Shown: positions 40,906 to 50,181, numbered from the stretch's first letter. The stretch: DNA of 64,000 nt from Pseudaeromonas sp963677375 (GCA_963677375.2 CAXXIF010000019.1:1-64000); one strand, 5' to 3'. Notes: generated by a model from the sequence alone, not told the origin. Made by a program: numbers and translations.

Positions 40906-41486
40906 TGGCGCCGCCGACTCTCATCTATCTGCATGGTTTCCAATCCTCCGGTGGTTCTGCCAAGGCGGGAGTGTTAGGCGATTATCTGGCGTTGTCGCGC
41001 CCGGATATCCGGTATCTCACTCCCACATTACCGGATACTCCGGCGGCAGCCTGGAATGCGGTGTCGGCCTGCGTGGTCTCCGCGTTGGCATCTGGCCCGG
41101 TCGGAGTGATTGGCAGTTCATTGGGCGGCTTCTGGGCAACCGTGGTGGCCGAACAATTTGCGCTTCCGGCTGTGCTGGTTAATCCGGCGGTGCATCCGCA
41201 CACGTTGTTGCGCCATTTCCTCGGCGAGCAGGTCAACCCCTATACCGGCGCCAGGTTCACGCTGGTGCCGGATCATATGCAGGAACTGGCGGCTTTGGAT
41301 CGGACGACACTAAACCACCCGGAACGGCTCTGGTTGTTGCAACAACAGGGCGATGAAGTCCTGGATTACCGTGTTGCCATCGACTACTACCGCGCCAGTC
41401 GTGTTACTCTCGAAACCGGCGGCTCTCACGCCTTCACCGGATTTGAGCGTTACTGTCCGGAAATTGTAAACTTCCTCCACCCCTAA
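40905..41486 (+). CDS. yqiA: YqiA-family esterase
   Basis: Alpha/beta-hydrolase esterase of the YqiA family, 193 residues. It starts APPTLIYLHGFQSSGGSAKA and has the nucleophile elbow GVIGSSLGGFWATVVAEQFA (GSSLGG). Further parts are LVNPAVHPHTLLRHFLGEQV and LETGGSHAFTGFERY with the catalytic His. E. coli YqiA acts on short acyl esters; the physiological substrate is unknown. ATG overlaps the cpdA stop; parE follows by 19 bp. Confidence 0.92.
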   Translation: MAPPTLIYLHGFQSSGGSAKAGVLGDYLALSRPDIRYLTPTLPDTPAAAWNAVSACVVSALASGPVGVIGSSLGGFWATVVAEQFALPAVLVNPAVHPHTLLRHFLGEQVNPYTGARFTLVPDHMQELAALDRTTLNHPERLWLLQQQGDEVLDYRVAIDYYRASRVTLETGGSHAFTGFERYCPEIVNFLHP

Positions 41487-41505
41487 CTTCAGCAGAAGCC
41501 CCTAC

Positions 41506-43395
41506 ATGAGCAGCAATTATCAGGCAGATGCCATCGAGGTCTTGAAGGGCCTCGAACCCGTTCGTCGTCGTCCCGGTATGTATACCGATACCAGTCGGCC
41601 CAACCACCTGGGGCAGGAAGTCATCGATAACAGCGTCGATGAAGCGCTGGCCGGTCACGCACGCTCTATTCAGGTGATCCTGCATGAGGATCAATCCCTG
41701 GAGGTGATCGATGATGGCCGAGGGATGCCGGTGGATATTCACCCCGAAGAGGGTGTGCCCGCCATCGAGCTGATCTTCTGCAAACTGCATGCAGGGGGAA
41801 AGTTTTCCGGTAAAAACTACCAATTTTCCGGTGGTTTGCACGGGGTAGGGATCTCGGTGGTCAATGCCTTGTCGACCCGGGTCGAGGTCACCGTCAAGCG
41901 CGATGGTCAGGTCTACGAGATGGCGTTCGAGAATGGGGACAAGTCCTCGGAGCTGACCATCACCGGCACCTGTGGTCGCCGCGTCAGTGGTAGCCGGGTG
42001 CGGTTTTGGCCGGATGTCAGCTATTTCGATTCTCCCAAGTTTTCAGTGTCCCGCTTGGTGCATCTGCTCAAGGCCAAGGCGGTGCTCTGTCCTGGTCTCA
42101 CCATCAGCTTTGATGACAAGCAAAGCGGCGAGCATCTGGAGTGGTGCTATCAGGATGGGCTGCGCGATTATCTGATCGACACGGTGAAGGAGTCGGTCTG
42201 TTTGCCGGAGCAACCCTTCACTGGCAGCCTCAGCACTGACCATTCGGCCATCGATTGGGCTCTGTGCTGGTTGCCCGAAGGCGGCGATAGTCTGGCGGAG
42301 TCCTACGTTAACCTGATCCCCACAGTGCAGGGCGGCACCCATGTCAATGGTCTGCGCCAAGGTCTGCTGGATGCCATGCGGGAGTTCTGCGAACTGCGCA
42401 GTCTGCTGCCGCGAGGCATCAAGCTGACGCCGGAAGATATCTGGGATCGGTGCGCCTATATCCTGTCGGTAAAGATCCAGGACCCGCAATTTGCCGGTCA
42501 GACCAAGGAGCGCCTCTCCTCCCGGCAGTGTGTGGCCTTCGTCTCCGGCGTGGTCAAGGATGCCTTTAGTCTGTGGCTCAACGTGAATATAGAGCTGGGC
42601 AGCCAGATCGCCGAAATGTGTATCTCCAGTGCCCAAAAGCGACTGCGGGCGGCCAAAACCGTGGTGCGCAAGAAGGTCACTCAGGGACCGGCGCTGCCGG
42701 GCAAGCTCACCGATTGTGCCTGCTCCGACCCCATGCAGGGCGAGCTGTTTCTGGTGGAAGGGGACTCGGCAGGTGGTAGCGCCAAGCAGGCCCGGGATCG
42801 GGAGTTCCAGGCCATCATGCCGTTGCGTGGCAAGATCCTGAATACCTGGGAAGTGGATGCCTCCGAGGTGCTGGCCTCCGATGAAGTGCACAACATCTCC
42901 ATTGCCATCGGTCTGGACCCAGACTCTGAGGATCTCTCCGAATTGCGATATGGCAAGGTGTGTATTCTCGCCGATGCGGACTCGGACGGTCTGCACATCG
43001 CCACCCTGCTCTGTGCCTTGTTCGTCAAACACTTCCGTACCCTGGTGCTGCGCGGGCATGTCTATGTCGCCATGCCGCCGCTCTACCGGATCGACTTGGG
43101 CAAGGAGGTCTATTACGCCCTGGACGAGAGTGAAAAAGAGGGGGTGATGGAGCGGATCAAGGCCGAGAAGAAGCGCGGAACTCCCCAAGTTACCCGCTTC
43201 AAAGGTCTGGGTGAGATGAACCCGAAGCAGTTGCGGGAAACCACCATGGACCCGAACACTCGCCGCCTGGTCCAACTGACATTGGAAGAGGGCGACGACA
43301 CCATGCAGCTGATGGACATGTTACTGGCCAAGAAGCGCGCCTCGGATCGTCGGGAATGGTTGGAAGAGAAGGGCAATCTGGCTGAGGTGATCTAA
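41506..43395 (+). CDS. parE: DNA topoisomerase IV subunit B
   Basis: ATPase subunit of topoisomerase IV, which decatenates daughter chromosomes with ParC. 629 residues (E. coli 630). GHKL ATPase with VIDNSVDEALAGHARSIQVI, VIDDGRGMPVDIHPEEGVPA and FSGGLHGVGISVVNALSTRV. TOPRIM region with LVEGDSAGGSAKQARDREFQ and the Mg-binding CILADADSDGLHIATLLCAL. Last gene of the operon, ending at a strong terminator. Confidence 0.98.
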   Translation: MSSNYQADAIEVLKGLEPVRRRPGMYTDTSRPNHLGQEVIDNSVDEALAGHARSIQVILHEDQSLEVIDDGRGMPVDIHPEEGVPAIELIFCKLHAGGKFSGKNYQFSGGLHGVGISVVNALSTRVEVTVKRDGQVYEMAFENGDKSSELTITGTCGRRVSGSRVRFWPDVSYFDSPKFSVSRLVHLLKAKAVLCPGLTISFDDKQSGEHLEWCYQDGLRDYLIDTVKESVCLPEQPFTGSLSTDHSAIDWALCWLPEGGDSLAESYVNLIPTVQGGTHVNGLRQGLLDAMREFCELRSLLPRGIKLTPEDIWDRCAYILSVKIQDPQFAGQTKERLSSRQCVAFVSGVVKDAFSLWLNVNIELGSQIAEMCISSAQKRLRAAKTVVRKKVTQGPALPGKLTDCACSDPMQGELFLVEGDSAGGSAKQARDREFQAIMPLRGKILNTWEVDASEVLASDEVHNISIAIGLDPDSEDLSELRYGKVCILADADSDGLHIATLLCALFVKHFRTLVLRGHVYVAMPPLYRIDLGKEVYYALDESEKEGVMERIKAEKKRGTPQVTRFKGLGEMNPKQLRETTMDPNTRRLVQLTLEEGDDTMQLMDMLLAKKRASDRREWLEEKGNLAEVI

Positions 43396-43431
43396 GCCGG
43401 CTTTCGTGCTCAGTACCTAACTATGTGTGAA

Positions 43432-43466
43432 ATGGCCCCGCAGCTAAGCTGCGGGGCCATTTTATT
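43432..43466 (+). terminator. Terminator after parE
   Basis: ATGGCCCCGCAGC taa GCTGCGGGGCCATTTTATTG, a long perfect stem with a T-rich tail. Confidence 0.92.
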
Positions 43467-43565
43467 GTCTTCATAAACGCAGTGAGCTGCTGTGCTCTGG
43501 AGTCAGGCGCCAGTTGTTTTACCTTCCTCCTGCTGTGAATACTTGACCTGTCAACGCAGTTGTCC

Positions 43566-44351
43566 TCAGTCGTTGGTGTCATAGCGAGCCAGGATCTTCT
43601 GGTAGCCGCCATTGTGCTGCAACGCTTCCAGACGGTTATTGAAGTGATCCCGGACGACGGCATCGCGGAAGGCAAAGTGATAGACGGTGGGTGGAAAGAG
43701 GGCGTGGCGGGTTATCGGCTGGGCCAGCTCATGATCCAGAAATTGACCACTGTTCTGAGCCTGGCGCAGATAGTAGTTGAAGACTCTCGCCTCCATCACG
43801 GCACCATCGATGCGTCCGCGCAGTAGCTGCCGAACCTGCAGGGGTTGTTTGGCGGTCTCGGCGTAATAGGGGGCGTGAGCCACTACGGTCGCAAATTCCT
43901 GGCCCAGAATCAGGGTGGCGCGCTGAAAGGCCAGCAGCTTGAGGTTGGTCAGTTGATCCATTCGGGTCAGACTGCCTTCGGGCCAGCGGTCGCTTCGGGT
44001 GATGAGCTGATTATGGAAGGTGATCACCGGCTGGCTGTAATAGATCTGATGAATGATGCTGGCATCGATCATTCCGGGACGGACGTTGATGATGCCGTCG
44101 AGCTTGCCACCTTCGAGCATCTGGAAGCCGCGGGCCAGGGGCAGGTAATGAATGTGCAGCTCATACTCCGGGCTTTGGAAGGTGGCGCGCAACAGGTCGA
44201 CTTCGATGCCCCGATCCTCTTCCTGGATCACATAGGGGGGGATGGCGAAGCTGACGCCGATATGCAACGGGTTGGCGGTGGTGGCCACGGCGATTCCGTT
44301 GACCAGCAGCAAGAGCAGGCACAGGATACGCAGGCAAGTACGAGACAGCAT
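43566..44351 (-). CDS. Second orphan periplasmic solute-binding protein, family 3
   Basis: A secreted binding protein, 261 residues. Signal peptide LSRTCLRILCLLLLLVNGIA. The mature domain begins LHIGVSFAIPPYVIQEEDRG then IEVDLLRATF. Cleft segment PLARGFQMLEGGKLDGIINV matches the counterpart at 6351-7142 (PLKRAFQMLETGDADLILGP), so the two are paralogues of one subgroup. No transporter genes adjoin it. It may be a sensor or a remnant of a transport system; ligand unknown. Confidence 0.8.
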   Translation of the reverse strand: MLSRTCLRILCLLLLLVNGIAVATTANPLHIGVSFAIPPYVIQEEDRGIEVDLLRATFQSPEYELHIHYLPLARGFQMLEGGKLDGIINVRPGMIDASIIHQIYYSQPVITFHNQLITRSDRWPEGSLTRMDQLTNLKLLAFQRATLILGQEFATVVAHAPYYAETAKQPLQVRQLLRGRIDGAVMEARVFNYYLRQAQNSGQFLDHELAQPITRHALFPPTVYHFAFRDAVVRDHFNNRLEALQHNGGYQKILARYDTND

Positions 44352-44509
44352 GGCGACTCCGGTACGACAGCAAAGTAGGCATTACAGGGAGTTTAACTTT
44401 CGACTCGTCACTTGTCTGCCATTGGGATGAGCAATTGTTTGGGCAAAAACTGCCCTTGGGTTTATAATCCGCGGCCAAATTCGTCATAGTCAGTCTACGG
44501 GACGTTTTC

Positions 44510-46093
44510 ATGTCAGAGTTCCTGAACGAGGTGGGCAAACGCCGCACCTTCGCCATCATCTCCCACCCCGATGCGGGTAAGACCACCATCACCGAGAAGG
44601 TGCTGTTGTTCGGAAACGCCATCCAGCGCGCCGGTACCGTCAAGGGGCGGGGCTCGGGTCAGCATGCCAAGTCCGACTGGATGGAGATGGAAAAGGAGCG
44701 GGGCATCTCGGTCACCACCTCTGTGATGCAGTTCCCCTACAACGACTGTCTGGTCAACCTGCTCGATACCCCGGGTCACGAAGACTTCTCGGAAGATACC
44801 TACCGTACCCTGACGGCGGTGGACTGCTGTCTGATGGTCATCGACGCCGCCAAGGGGGTTGAAGATCGCACCCGCAAGCTGATGGAAGTCACCCGCTTGC
44901 GCGACACCCCCATACTCACCTTCATGAACAAGCTGGACCGCGAAGTGCGTGATCCCATGGAGGTGCTGGATGAGGTGGAGAATGAGCTGAAGATCCTCTG
45001 CGCGCCCATCACCTGGCCCATCGGCTGTGGCAAGCAGTTCAAGGGGGTTTATCACCTTTACAAGGACGAGGTCTATCTCTACCAATCGGGTCAGGGTCAC
45101 ACCATTCAGGAAAAGCGCGTCATCAAGGGGCTCGATAACCCGGCGCTGGACAAGGCGGTGGGTGACGATCTGATCGATCAGTTGCGTGAGGAGTTGGAGC
45201 TGGTGCAGGGCGCTTCCCACCAGTTCGATCTGGATGCCTTCCGCAAGGGCGAGATGACGCCTGTTTTCTTTGGTACCGCGCTGGGTAACTTCGGTGTGGA
45301 TCATATGTTGGATGGCCTCACCGAGTGGGCTCCGGCGCCCATGTCGCGAGCAACCGACAAGCGGACTGTCGAGGCCAGCGAGGAGAAGTTCTCCGGTTTC
45401 GTGTTCAAGATCCAGGCGAACATGGACCCCAAACACCGCGACCGTATTGCCTTCATGCGCGTGGTTTCCGGCAAGTACGAAAAAGGGATGAAGATGCGCC
45501 ATGTGCGCATCGGTAAGGATGTGAACATCTCCGATGCCGTGACCTTCATGGCCGGGGATCGGGAGCAGGCCGAAGAGGCGTTCCCGGGGGATATTATCGG
45601 TCTGCACAATCACGGCACCATACAGATTGGGGACACCTTCACCCAGGGTGAAGATATCCGCTTCACCGGTATTCCCAACTTTGCGCCTGAATTGTTCCGC
45701 CGTATCCGCCTGCGCGATCCACTCAAGCAGAAGCAACTGCTCAAGGGGTTGGTCCAGCTCTCCGAAGAGGGGGCTGTGCAGGTGTTCCGTCCCATCGAGA
45801 ATAACGATCTCATCGTCGGTGCCGTTGGCGTGCTGCAGTTCGATGTGGTGGTGTCGCGCTTGAAGAGCGAATACAACGTTGAGGCGCTGTACGAGGCGAT
45901 CAACGTCAGCACTGCCCGTTGGGTCGAGTGCAAGGACGGTAAGAAACTCGAAGATTTCGAGCGCAAGTGTGCCATCAATCTGGCGCTGGATGGCGGCGAT
46001 AATCTGGCCTACATAGCGCCCACTATGGTCAACCTCAATCTGACCATGGAACGTTATCCGGATGTGGTCTTCCACAAGACCCGCGAACACTAA
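44510..46093 (+). CDS. prfC: Peptide chain release factor 3
   Basis: GTPase that frees RF1/RF2 from the ribosome after termination. 527 residues starting SEFLNEVGKRRTFAIISHPD. G1 SHPDAGKTTITEKVLLFG, G3 LLDTPGHEDFSEDTYRTLTA, G4 NKLDRE. EF-G-like domains II and III follow, ending in NLNLTMERYPDVVFHKTREH. Strong terminator after it. No partner genes adjoin. Confidence 0.98.
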   Translation: MSEFLNEVGKRRTFAIISHPDAGKTTITEKVLLFGNAIQRAGTVKGRGSGQHAKSDWMEMEKERGISVTTSVMQFPYNDCLVNLLDTPGHEDFSEDTYRTLTAVDCCLMVIDAAKGVEDRTRKLMEVTRLRDTPILTFMNKLDREVRDPMEVLDEVENELKILCAPITWPIGCGKQFKGVYHLYKDEVYLYQSGQGHTIQEKRVIKGLDNPALDKAVGDDLIDQLREELELVQGASHQFDLDAFRKGEMTPVFFGTALGNFGVDHMLDGLTEWAPAPMSRATDKRTVEASEEKFSGFVFKIQANMDPKHRDRIAFMRVVSGKYEKGMKMRHVRIGKDVNISDAVTFMAGDREQAEEAFPGDIIGLHNHGTIQIGDTFTQGEDIRFTGIPNFAPELFRRIRLRDPLKQKQLLKGLVQLSEEGAVQVFRPIENNDLIVGAVGVLQFDVVVSRLKSEYNVEALYEAINVSTARWVECKDGKKLEDFERKCAINLALDGGDNLAYIAPTMVNLNLTMERYPDVVFHKTREH

Positions 46094-46106
46094 GCACTCG
46101 TTGTGC

Positions 46107-46135
46107 AAAAGGGCTGCCATCAGGCAGCCCTTTTT
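46107..46135 (+). terminator. Terminator after prfC
   Basis: AAAAGGGCTGCC atca GGCAGCCCTTTTT. Confidence 0.95.
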
Positions 46136-46139
46136 GTAT

Positions 46140-46596
46140 CCGCTATCAGGACACTATTTGCGATCCAGGATGGTTTGGAGATTATATTTTATAAATAGCG
46201 ATTCATTATTCTCGTATTTAAAGATTCCAACATCGAATATAGATGGCAAATAAAAACGTTTGCTTGTTATGGATATAATCACGACACACTTCGATACAAT
46301 CGTTTTTCTCGCTTCTTTGATATAATTCATTCTCGCATCTTGTGCCAAATAAAAACGTTTTACAGGTATAACAATCACTTAGTGATGCCTTGCAATGCTA
46401 TTGCTGAATTCGAGATGTTTAGCTATCGAATGAATCCTTATTTCGATTGCGGATAAAAATTAATTTAAAAATAAAACGTTTTTCTGGTCTGCATTATTGA
46501 TTCACGATTAAACAATGTGATGGCTGGTCCATTTTTTAATTTACCGGGAATTATGATGAGCCCGTCCTCCCTACTGATTAAAACAGGTTTACGGAA
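46140..46596. promoter_or_regulatory. AT-rich leader of the nucleoside transporter with repeated operator-like sites
   Basis: A 457-bp stretch visibly richer in A/T than its neighbours and without a gene. It contains the identical 15-mer CAAATAAAAACGTTT at 46247-46261 and 46346-46360, 99 bp apart, and a one-base-shorter variant near 46467-46480 (AAAATAAAACGTTT). AAACGTTT is the palindromic core typical of LacI-family operators (PurR/CytR type). A perfect dyad ATCACTTAGTGAT lies at 46372-46384 and a CRP-like half-site (AATGTGAT) at 46514. Likely the regulated promoter of the downstream nup gene; which protein binds is inference. Confidence 0.5.
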
Positions 46597-47802
46597 ATGG
46601 TATATTTACATTTTGTTCTTGGGCTCATCATGGTCCTCGGCTTGGCCCTGGCGGCGAACCGGAAAGAGTGGCGTAAGATCAAGTTGCGCTTCGTGGTGCA
46701 ACTGCTGCTGGTCGAACTGGCGCTGGCTTGGTTCATGCTGAACTCCCAGGTCGGTCTGGCGGTGATCGGTGGTTTTGCCGCCGCCTTCAACAAACTGATG
46801 GAGTTCGCTGCCGAAGGCACCAACTTCGTATTCGGTGGCCTGATGAACGAGGGCGCTTTCACCTTCTTCCTCAAGGTGCTGATGCCCATCGTCTTCATCT
46901 CGGTGCTGATCGGTATCCTGCAGTACATCCGTCTGTTGCCGCTGGTCATCCGGGGTATCGGTACCGTGCTGGCCAAGATCAACGGCATGGGCAAGCTGGA
47001 ATCGTTCAACGCTATCAGCTCGATGATCGTCGGACAATCCGAGAACTTCATCGCCATCAAGAACATACTGCCCCATATCAACCAGAAGCAGATGTACAAC
47101 CTGGCGGCGACGGCCATGTCCACTGTTTCCATGTCCATCGTCGGTGCCTACATGCAGATGATTGAGCCCCGTTATGTGGTGGCAGCGCTGGTACTCAACA
47201 TGTTCAGCACCTTCATCGTGCTCTCCATCATCAACCCCTACGAGCCGGACAACAGTGCCACCGACGCCGCCAAGCTGGCGGAAGGGGATAAACACCACAC
47301 CCCGAAGAGCGAGAACTTTTTCGAGATGCTGGCCGAATACATCATGGCCGGGTTCACGGTTGCGGTGATAGTGGCGGCCATGCTGGTCGGTTTCATCGCG
47401 CTGATCGCCATGATCAACTACCTGTTTGATGCCGCCTTCGGCATGAGCTTCCAACAGGTGCTGGGTTATCTGTTCTTCCCGATTGCCTGGGTGCTGGGCA
47501 TCCCAGGTGGTGAAGCCATGCAGGCGGGCAGCATCATGGCCACCAAGCTGGTGACCAACGAGTTCGTCGCCATGATGGATTTGGGCAAGATGGCGGCCGG
47601 TTTGTCACCGCGCACCCTGGGTATGTTGTCGGTATTCCTGGTGTCGTTTGCCAACTTCAGCTCCATCGGCATCATCGCCGGTGCGGTGAAGGCGTTGAAT
47701 GAAGAGAAGGGCAACATGGTGTCGCGCTTCGGCTTGAAACTGGTCTACGGTTCGACGCTGGTGAGCTTGCTCTCCGCCGTGGTGGCCGGAGTCATGCTCT
47801 AG
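46597..47802 (+). CDS. Concentrative nucleoside transporter (CNT family, NupC/NupX type)
   Basis: Inner-membrane Na+ or H+/nucleoside symporter, 401 residues. It starts VYLHFVLGLIMVLGLALAAN and carries the CNT blocks FVFGGLMNEGAFTFFLKVLM, ESFNAISSMIVGQSENFIAI, ATAMSTVSMSIVGAYMQMIE and GMLSVFLVSFANFSSIGIIA. About nine to ten helices. It supplies nucleosides to the deo enzymes encoded downstream. NupC and NupX cannot be told apart here. Weak ribosome site (ACGGAA), long AT-rich leader. Confidence 0.93.
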   Translation: MVYLHFVLGLIMVLGLALAANRKEWRKIKLRFVVQLLLVELALAWFMLNSQVGLAVIGGFAAAFNKLMEFAAEGTNFVFGGLMNEGAFTFFLKVLMPIVFISVLIGILQYIRLLPLVIRGIGTVLAKINGMGKLESFNAISSMIVGQSENFIAIKNILPHINQKQMYNLAATAMSTVSMSIVGAYMQMIEPRYVVAALVLNMFSTFIVLSIINPYEPDNSATDAAKLAEGDKHHTPKSENFFEMLAEYIMAGFTVAVIVAAMLVGFIALIAMINYLFDAAFGMSFQQVLGYLFFPIAWVLGIPGGEAMQAGSIMATKLVTNEFVAMMDLGKMAAGLSPRTLGMLSVFLVSFANFSSIGIIAGAVKALNEEKGNMVSRFGLKLVYGSTLVSLLSAVVAGVML

Positions 47803-47961
47803 GCTCAACCCGAGTTTGTTGCGAGGGTCTCCGTCGTGGAGGCCCTTTTGTCGTTGGCGATTTAAATGTCTGGCGTAAGTGCGCGCGCGGTTAAGGCTGA
47901 CAAGCGGCGGTGGAGTGATTAGCCTGAAAGTGATCGTCCTTTGTCTTGCGAGTCATACCCC

Positions 47962-48732
47962 ATGCTGACCGATAGTCATGTCCATCTGGATTTGGAAGAG
48001 TTTGCCGCGGATCTACCCGCCGTACTGGCTCACAGCCGGGCTGTGGGGGTCATGCGCTGGATTGTGCCCGCCATTGCCTCCCGGCACTGGGATCGTCTGG
48101 CGGCGTTGCAAGCGGCGCAGCCGGGAGTCTTTTATGCCCTTGGTTTGCATCCCTGGTTTCTGGCCGATGAGTCACCTCAAGCACTGGAAGCGTTAGCCCG
48201 ACGGTTGGAAGCGCGGCCCGAGGGGCTGGTCGCTGTGGGGGAGTGTGGTCTGGATGGTGCCATCGAAGGGTCATTGGCGCAGCAATTGCCCTGGTTTGAG
48301 CGACAAATCCAGCTGGCCTGCGAGTTAAAGTTGCCGCTCATCGTGCATTGCCGCCGCTGCTACAACGAGGTGCTGGCGCTGCTGAGTCGCTATCGTCCAC
48401 CTGCCGGCGGCGTGTTGCATGGTTTCGCCGGTTCCCGCCAGCAGGCTGAGCAATTCTGGGCCTTGGGCTTTCGTTTAGGCGTGGGCGGTGTCATCACCTA
48501 TGAGCGAGCCCAGAAAACCCGGCGCGCCGTGGCCCAGTTGCCGGTGCAGGCACTGTTACTGGAAACCGATGCACCCAGCATGCCCCTGTCGGGGGCTCAA
48601 GGGGTGCGCAATGAACCCTGGCGAGTGACCGAGGTGCTGACGGTATTGGCGCAATTGCGGCAGCAGCCTGTCGAAGAGCTGATCCCCCAGTTGGAAGCCA
48701 ATGTGGAGGCGCTGTTTTTTCGCTCCCGGTGA
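47962..48732 (+). CDS. yjjV: TatD-family metal-dependent nuclease, YjjV type
   Basis: TatD-type DNase with a TIM-barrel. 256 residues from ATG 47962; TTG 47941 is an in-frame alternative. Metal ligands are TDSHVHLDLEEF (HxH), VGECGLDG, LIVHCRRCYNEVL, VLHGFAGSRQQAEQFWALGF and LLLETDAPSMPLSGAQGVRN (D). The whole set places it with YjjV rather than TatD or YcfH. E. coli yjjV is likewise next to the deo genes. Confidence 0.93.
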   Translation: MLTDSHVHLDLEEFAADLPAVLAHSRAVGVMRWIVPAIASRHWDRLAALQAAQPGVFYALGLHPWFLADESPQALEALARRLEARPEGLVAVGECGLDGAIEGSLAQQLPWFERQIQLACELKLPLIVHCRRCYNEVLALLSRYRPPAGGVLHGFAGSRQQAEQFWALGFRLGVGGVITYERAQKTRRAVAQLPVQALLLETDAPSMPLSGAQGVRNEPWRVTEVLTVLAQLRQQPVEELIPQLEANVEALFFRSR

Positions 48733-48889
48733 GGGTACGCGCTGGCATGATCCGGGCGGATGTCGGGGGTTGAAATATTCGGGGTCGGGGCTGTTTGCGC
48801 AAAAGCGTTTGCTCTCTCAGTCTGTTGATCCAGGCTTGGCTATCATGAGCCTGTCCACGAAGCCACTTCCCGGGAAACCGGGCTGGACC

Positions 48890-48920
48890 ACGCCACAGCC
48901 TTGCTGTGGCGTTGATGTTT
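48890..48920 (+). terminator. Terminator after yjjV
   Basis: ACGCCACAGC ctt GCTGTGGCGT followed by TGATGTTTT. Confidence 0.75.
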
Positions 48921-48994
48921 TAGGCTCCTGAAAAGCGTTTGCGTCGCCAGATCCGGAGCCTGGGTGATTGATATGCTGGGTATAGAGGTGTGAG

Positions 48995-49165
48995 ATGAAC
49001 GAAGTTGTGCTCTCCTTATTGGCGGGTGGTGCGGTCGGGTTATTGTTTGCATTCCTGAAGTTGCCGATCCCGGCTCCGCCCGTGCTGTCCGGTGTTATGG
49101 GCATCGTCGGGGTTTATCTCGGTGCCCAGGCCTACTATTGGTTGTTGGCGCGCTTTTTTTCCTGA
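48995..49165 (+). CDS. XapX-domain small membrane protein (56 residues)
   Basis: A 56-residue XapX/DUF1427 protein, likely two membrane helices: NEVVLSLLAGGAVGLLFAFL, the signature KLPIPAPPVLSGVMGIVGVY and LGAQAYYWLLARFFS. GAGGTGTGAG precedes the ATG, a modest ribosome site. Function is unknown; the domain was named for proximity to xapB-type nucleoside genes in other bacteria, which suits the deo location here. Confidence 0.85.
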   Translation: MNEVVLSLLAGGAVGLLFAFLKLPIPAPPVLSGVMGIVGVYLGAQAYYWLLARFFS

Positions 49166-49405
49166 AAAATGCGCGTCGGGAGCGGCATGGAGTCGCTTCC
49201 ACACAGATGACCCGCCGTTGGTGGGTCTGCGGTCAAATGGAATTGAAGCCGTCACCCGGGATCGGGTCGCGTGCGCTCTTCACGGAACCAAGTCCGCTCC
49301 TGTTATGAACCGGAGTTCGTACCGGGGATGACAGTTGACGAGTTTGGCCTCGATGGGAGGCCAAGGTTTATCACTGCAACTTTCTATTTTGCATGGGAGT
49401 TTTCG
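49166..49405 (+). promoter_or_regulatory. deoC leader: hairpins and CytR-like inverted repeat
   Basis: The 240 bp upstream of deoC contain two hairpins: GACCCGCC/GGTGGGTC near 49210-49228 (one G-T pair) and a perfect TTGGCCTC/GAGGCCAA at 49344-49364. A dyad TGCAA-N9-TTGCA follows at 49375-49393, just before the GGGAG ribosome site. CytR, the deo repressor of enteric and Vibrio species, recognises TTGCA-type half-sites, so this may be an operator. A site over the ribosome-binding region would be unusual. Confidence 0.35.
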
Positions 49406-50179
49406 ATGAGCGATTTGCAACAAGCAGCCCAGCGCGCGCTGAACCTGATGGATTTGACCACCCTGAATGATGACGATACCGATGCCAAGGTGATTGCCCT
49501 GTGCCATCAGGCCAAGAGTCCGGCTGGATTGACCGCCGCTGTCTGTATCTACCCGCGCTTCATCCCGATTGCCCGCAAGACGTTGCGCGAGATCGGAGCC
49601 GACGCGGTACGGATTGCCACCGTCACCAACTTCCCCCACGGCAATGACGACATCGAGATTGCGGTTGCCGAGACCCGGGCTGCCGTCGCCTACGGCGCCG
49701 ACGAGGTGGATGTGGTGTTTCCTTATCGGGCGCTGATGGCCGGTAACGAGCAGGTTGGTTTCGAGCTGGTCCAGGCGTGCAAGGCCGCCTGTGGCGATGG
49801 GGTGTTGCTGAAGGTGATCCTCGAGACCGGCGAGCTCAAGAGCGAGGCCCTGATCCGCCGCGCCTCGGAGCTGGCGATTGATGCCGGTGCCGATTTTATC
49901 AAGACCTCGACCGGCAAGGTGCCGGTGAACGCCACGCTGGAAGCGGCGCGCATCATGATGGAGGTGATCAAGGCGAAAAATACGGCGGTCGGTTTCAAAC
50001 CGGCTGGTGGCGTCAAGGATGCGGCCAAGGCGGCGGAGTATCTGGACTTGGCCGCCTCGATTCTGGGCGAGAACTGGGTCAGCCCGCGCACCTTCCGCTT
50101 CGGCGCTTCGAGCCTGCTGGCCAGTCTGCTGGCGACCCTGGGTCATGGTCAGGCACCGGCAGCCAATAGCGGTTACTAA
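49406..50179 (+). CDS. deoC: Deoxyribose-phosphate aldolase
   Basis: Cleaves 2-deoxyribose-5-phosphate to acetaldehyde and glyceraldehyde-3-phosphate. 257 residues from ATG 49406 (GGGAG upstream; the frame opens further up at 49271, which is not family sequence). TIM barrel with the Schiff-base Lys in LLKVILETGELKSEALIRRA and FIKTSTGKVPVNATLEAARI, and VGFKPAGGVKDAAKAAEYLD. First gene of deoC-deoA-deoB-deoD. Confidence 0.98.
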   Translation: MSDLQQAAQRALNLMDLTTLNDDDTDAKVIALCHQAKSPAGLTAAVCIYPRFIPIARKTLREIGADAVRIATVTNFPHGNDDIEIAVAETRAAVAYGADEVDVVFPYRALMAGNEQVGFELVQACKAACGDGVLLKVILETGELKSEALIRRASELAIDAGADFIKTSTGKVPVNATLEAARIMMEVIKAKNTAVGFKPAGGVKDAAKAAEYLDLAASILGENWVSPRTFRFGASSLLASLLATLGHGQAPAANSGY

Positions 50180-50181
50180 CG

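Noticed and set aside
42043..43275. A 410-codon open frame antisense to parE
   Set aside because: Same reason: parE is intact on the plus strand and the antisense translation has no recognisable features.
44513..46120. A 535-codon open frame antisense to prfC
   Set aside because: prfC on the other strand is a complete, conserved gene; the antisense frame is a by-product of its codon use and shows no domain.
46154..46378. A 74-codon minus-strand frame with repeated KRFYL
   Set aside because: The repeated peptide arises from the duplicated 15-bp DNA motif; AT-rich leader DNA, no ribosome site, not protein-like.
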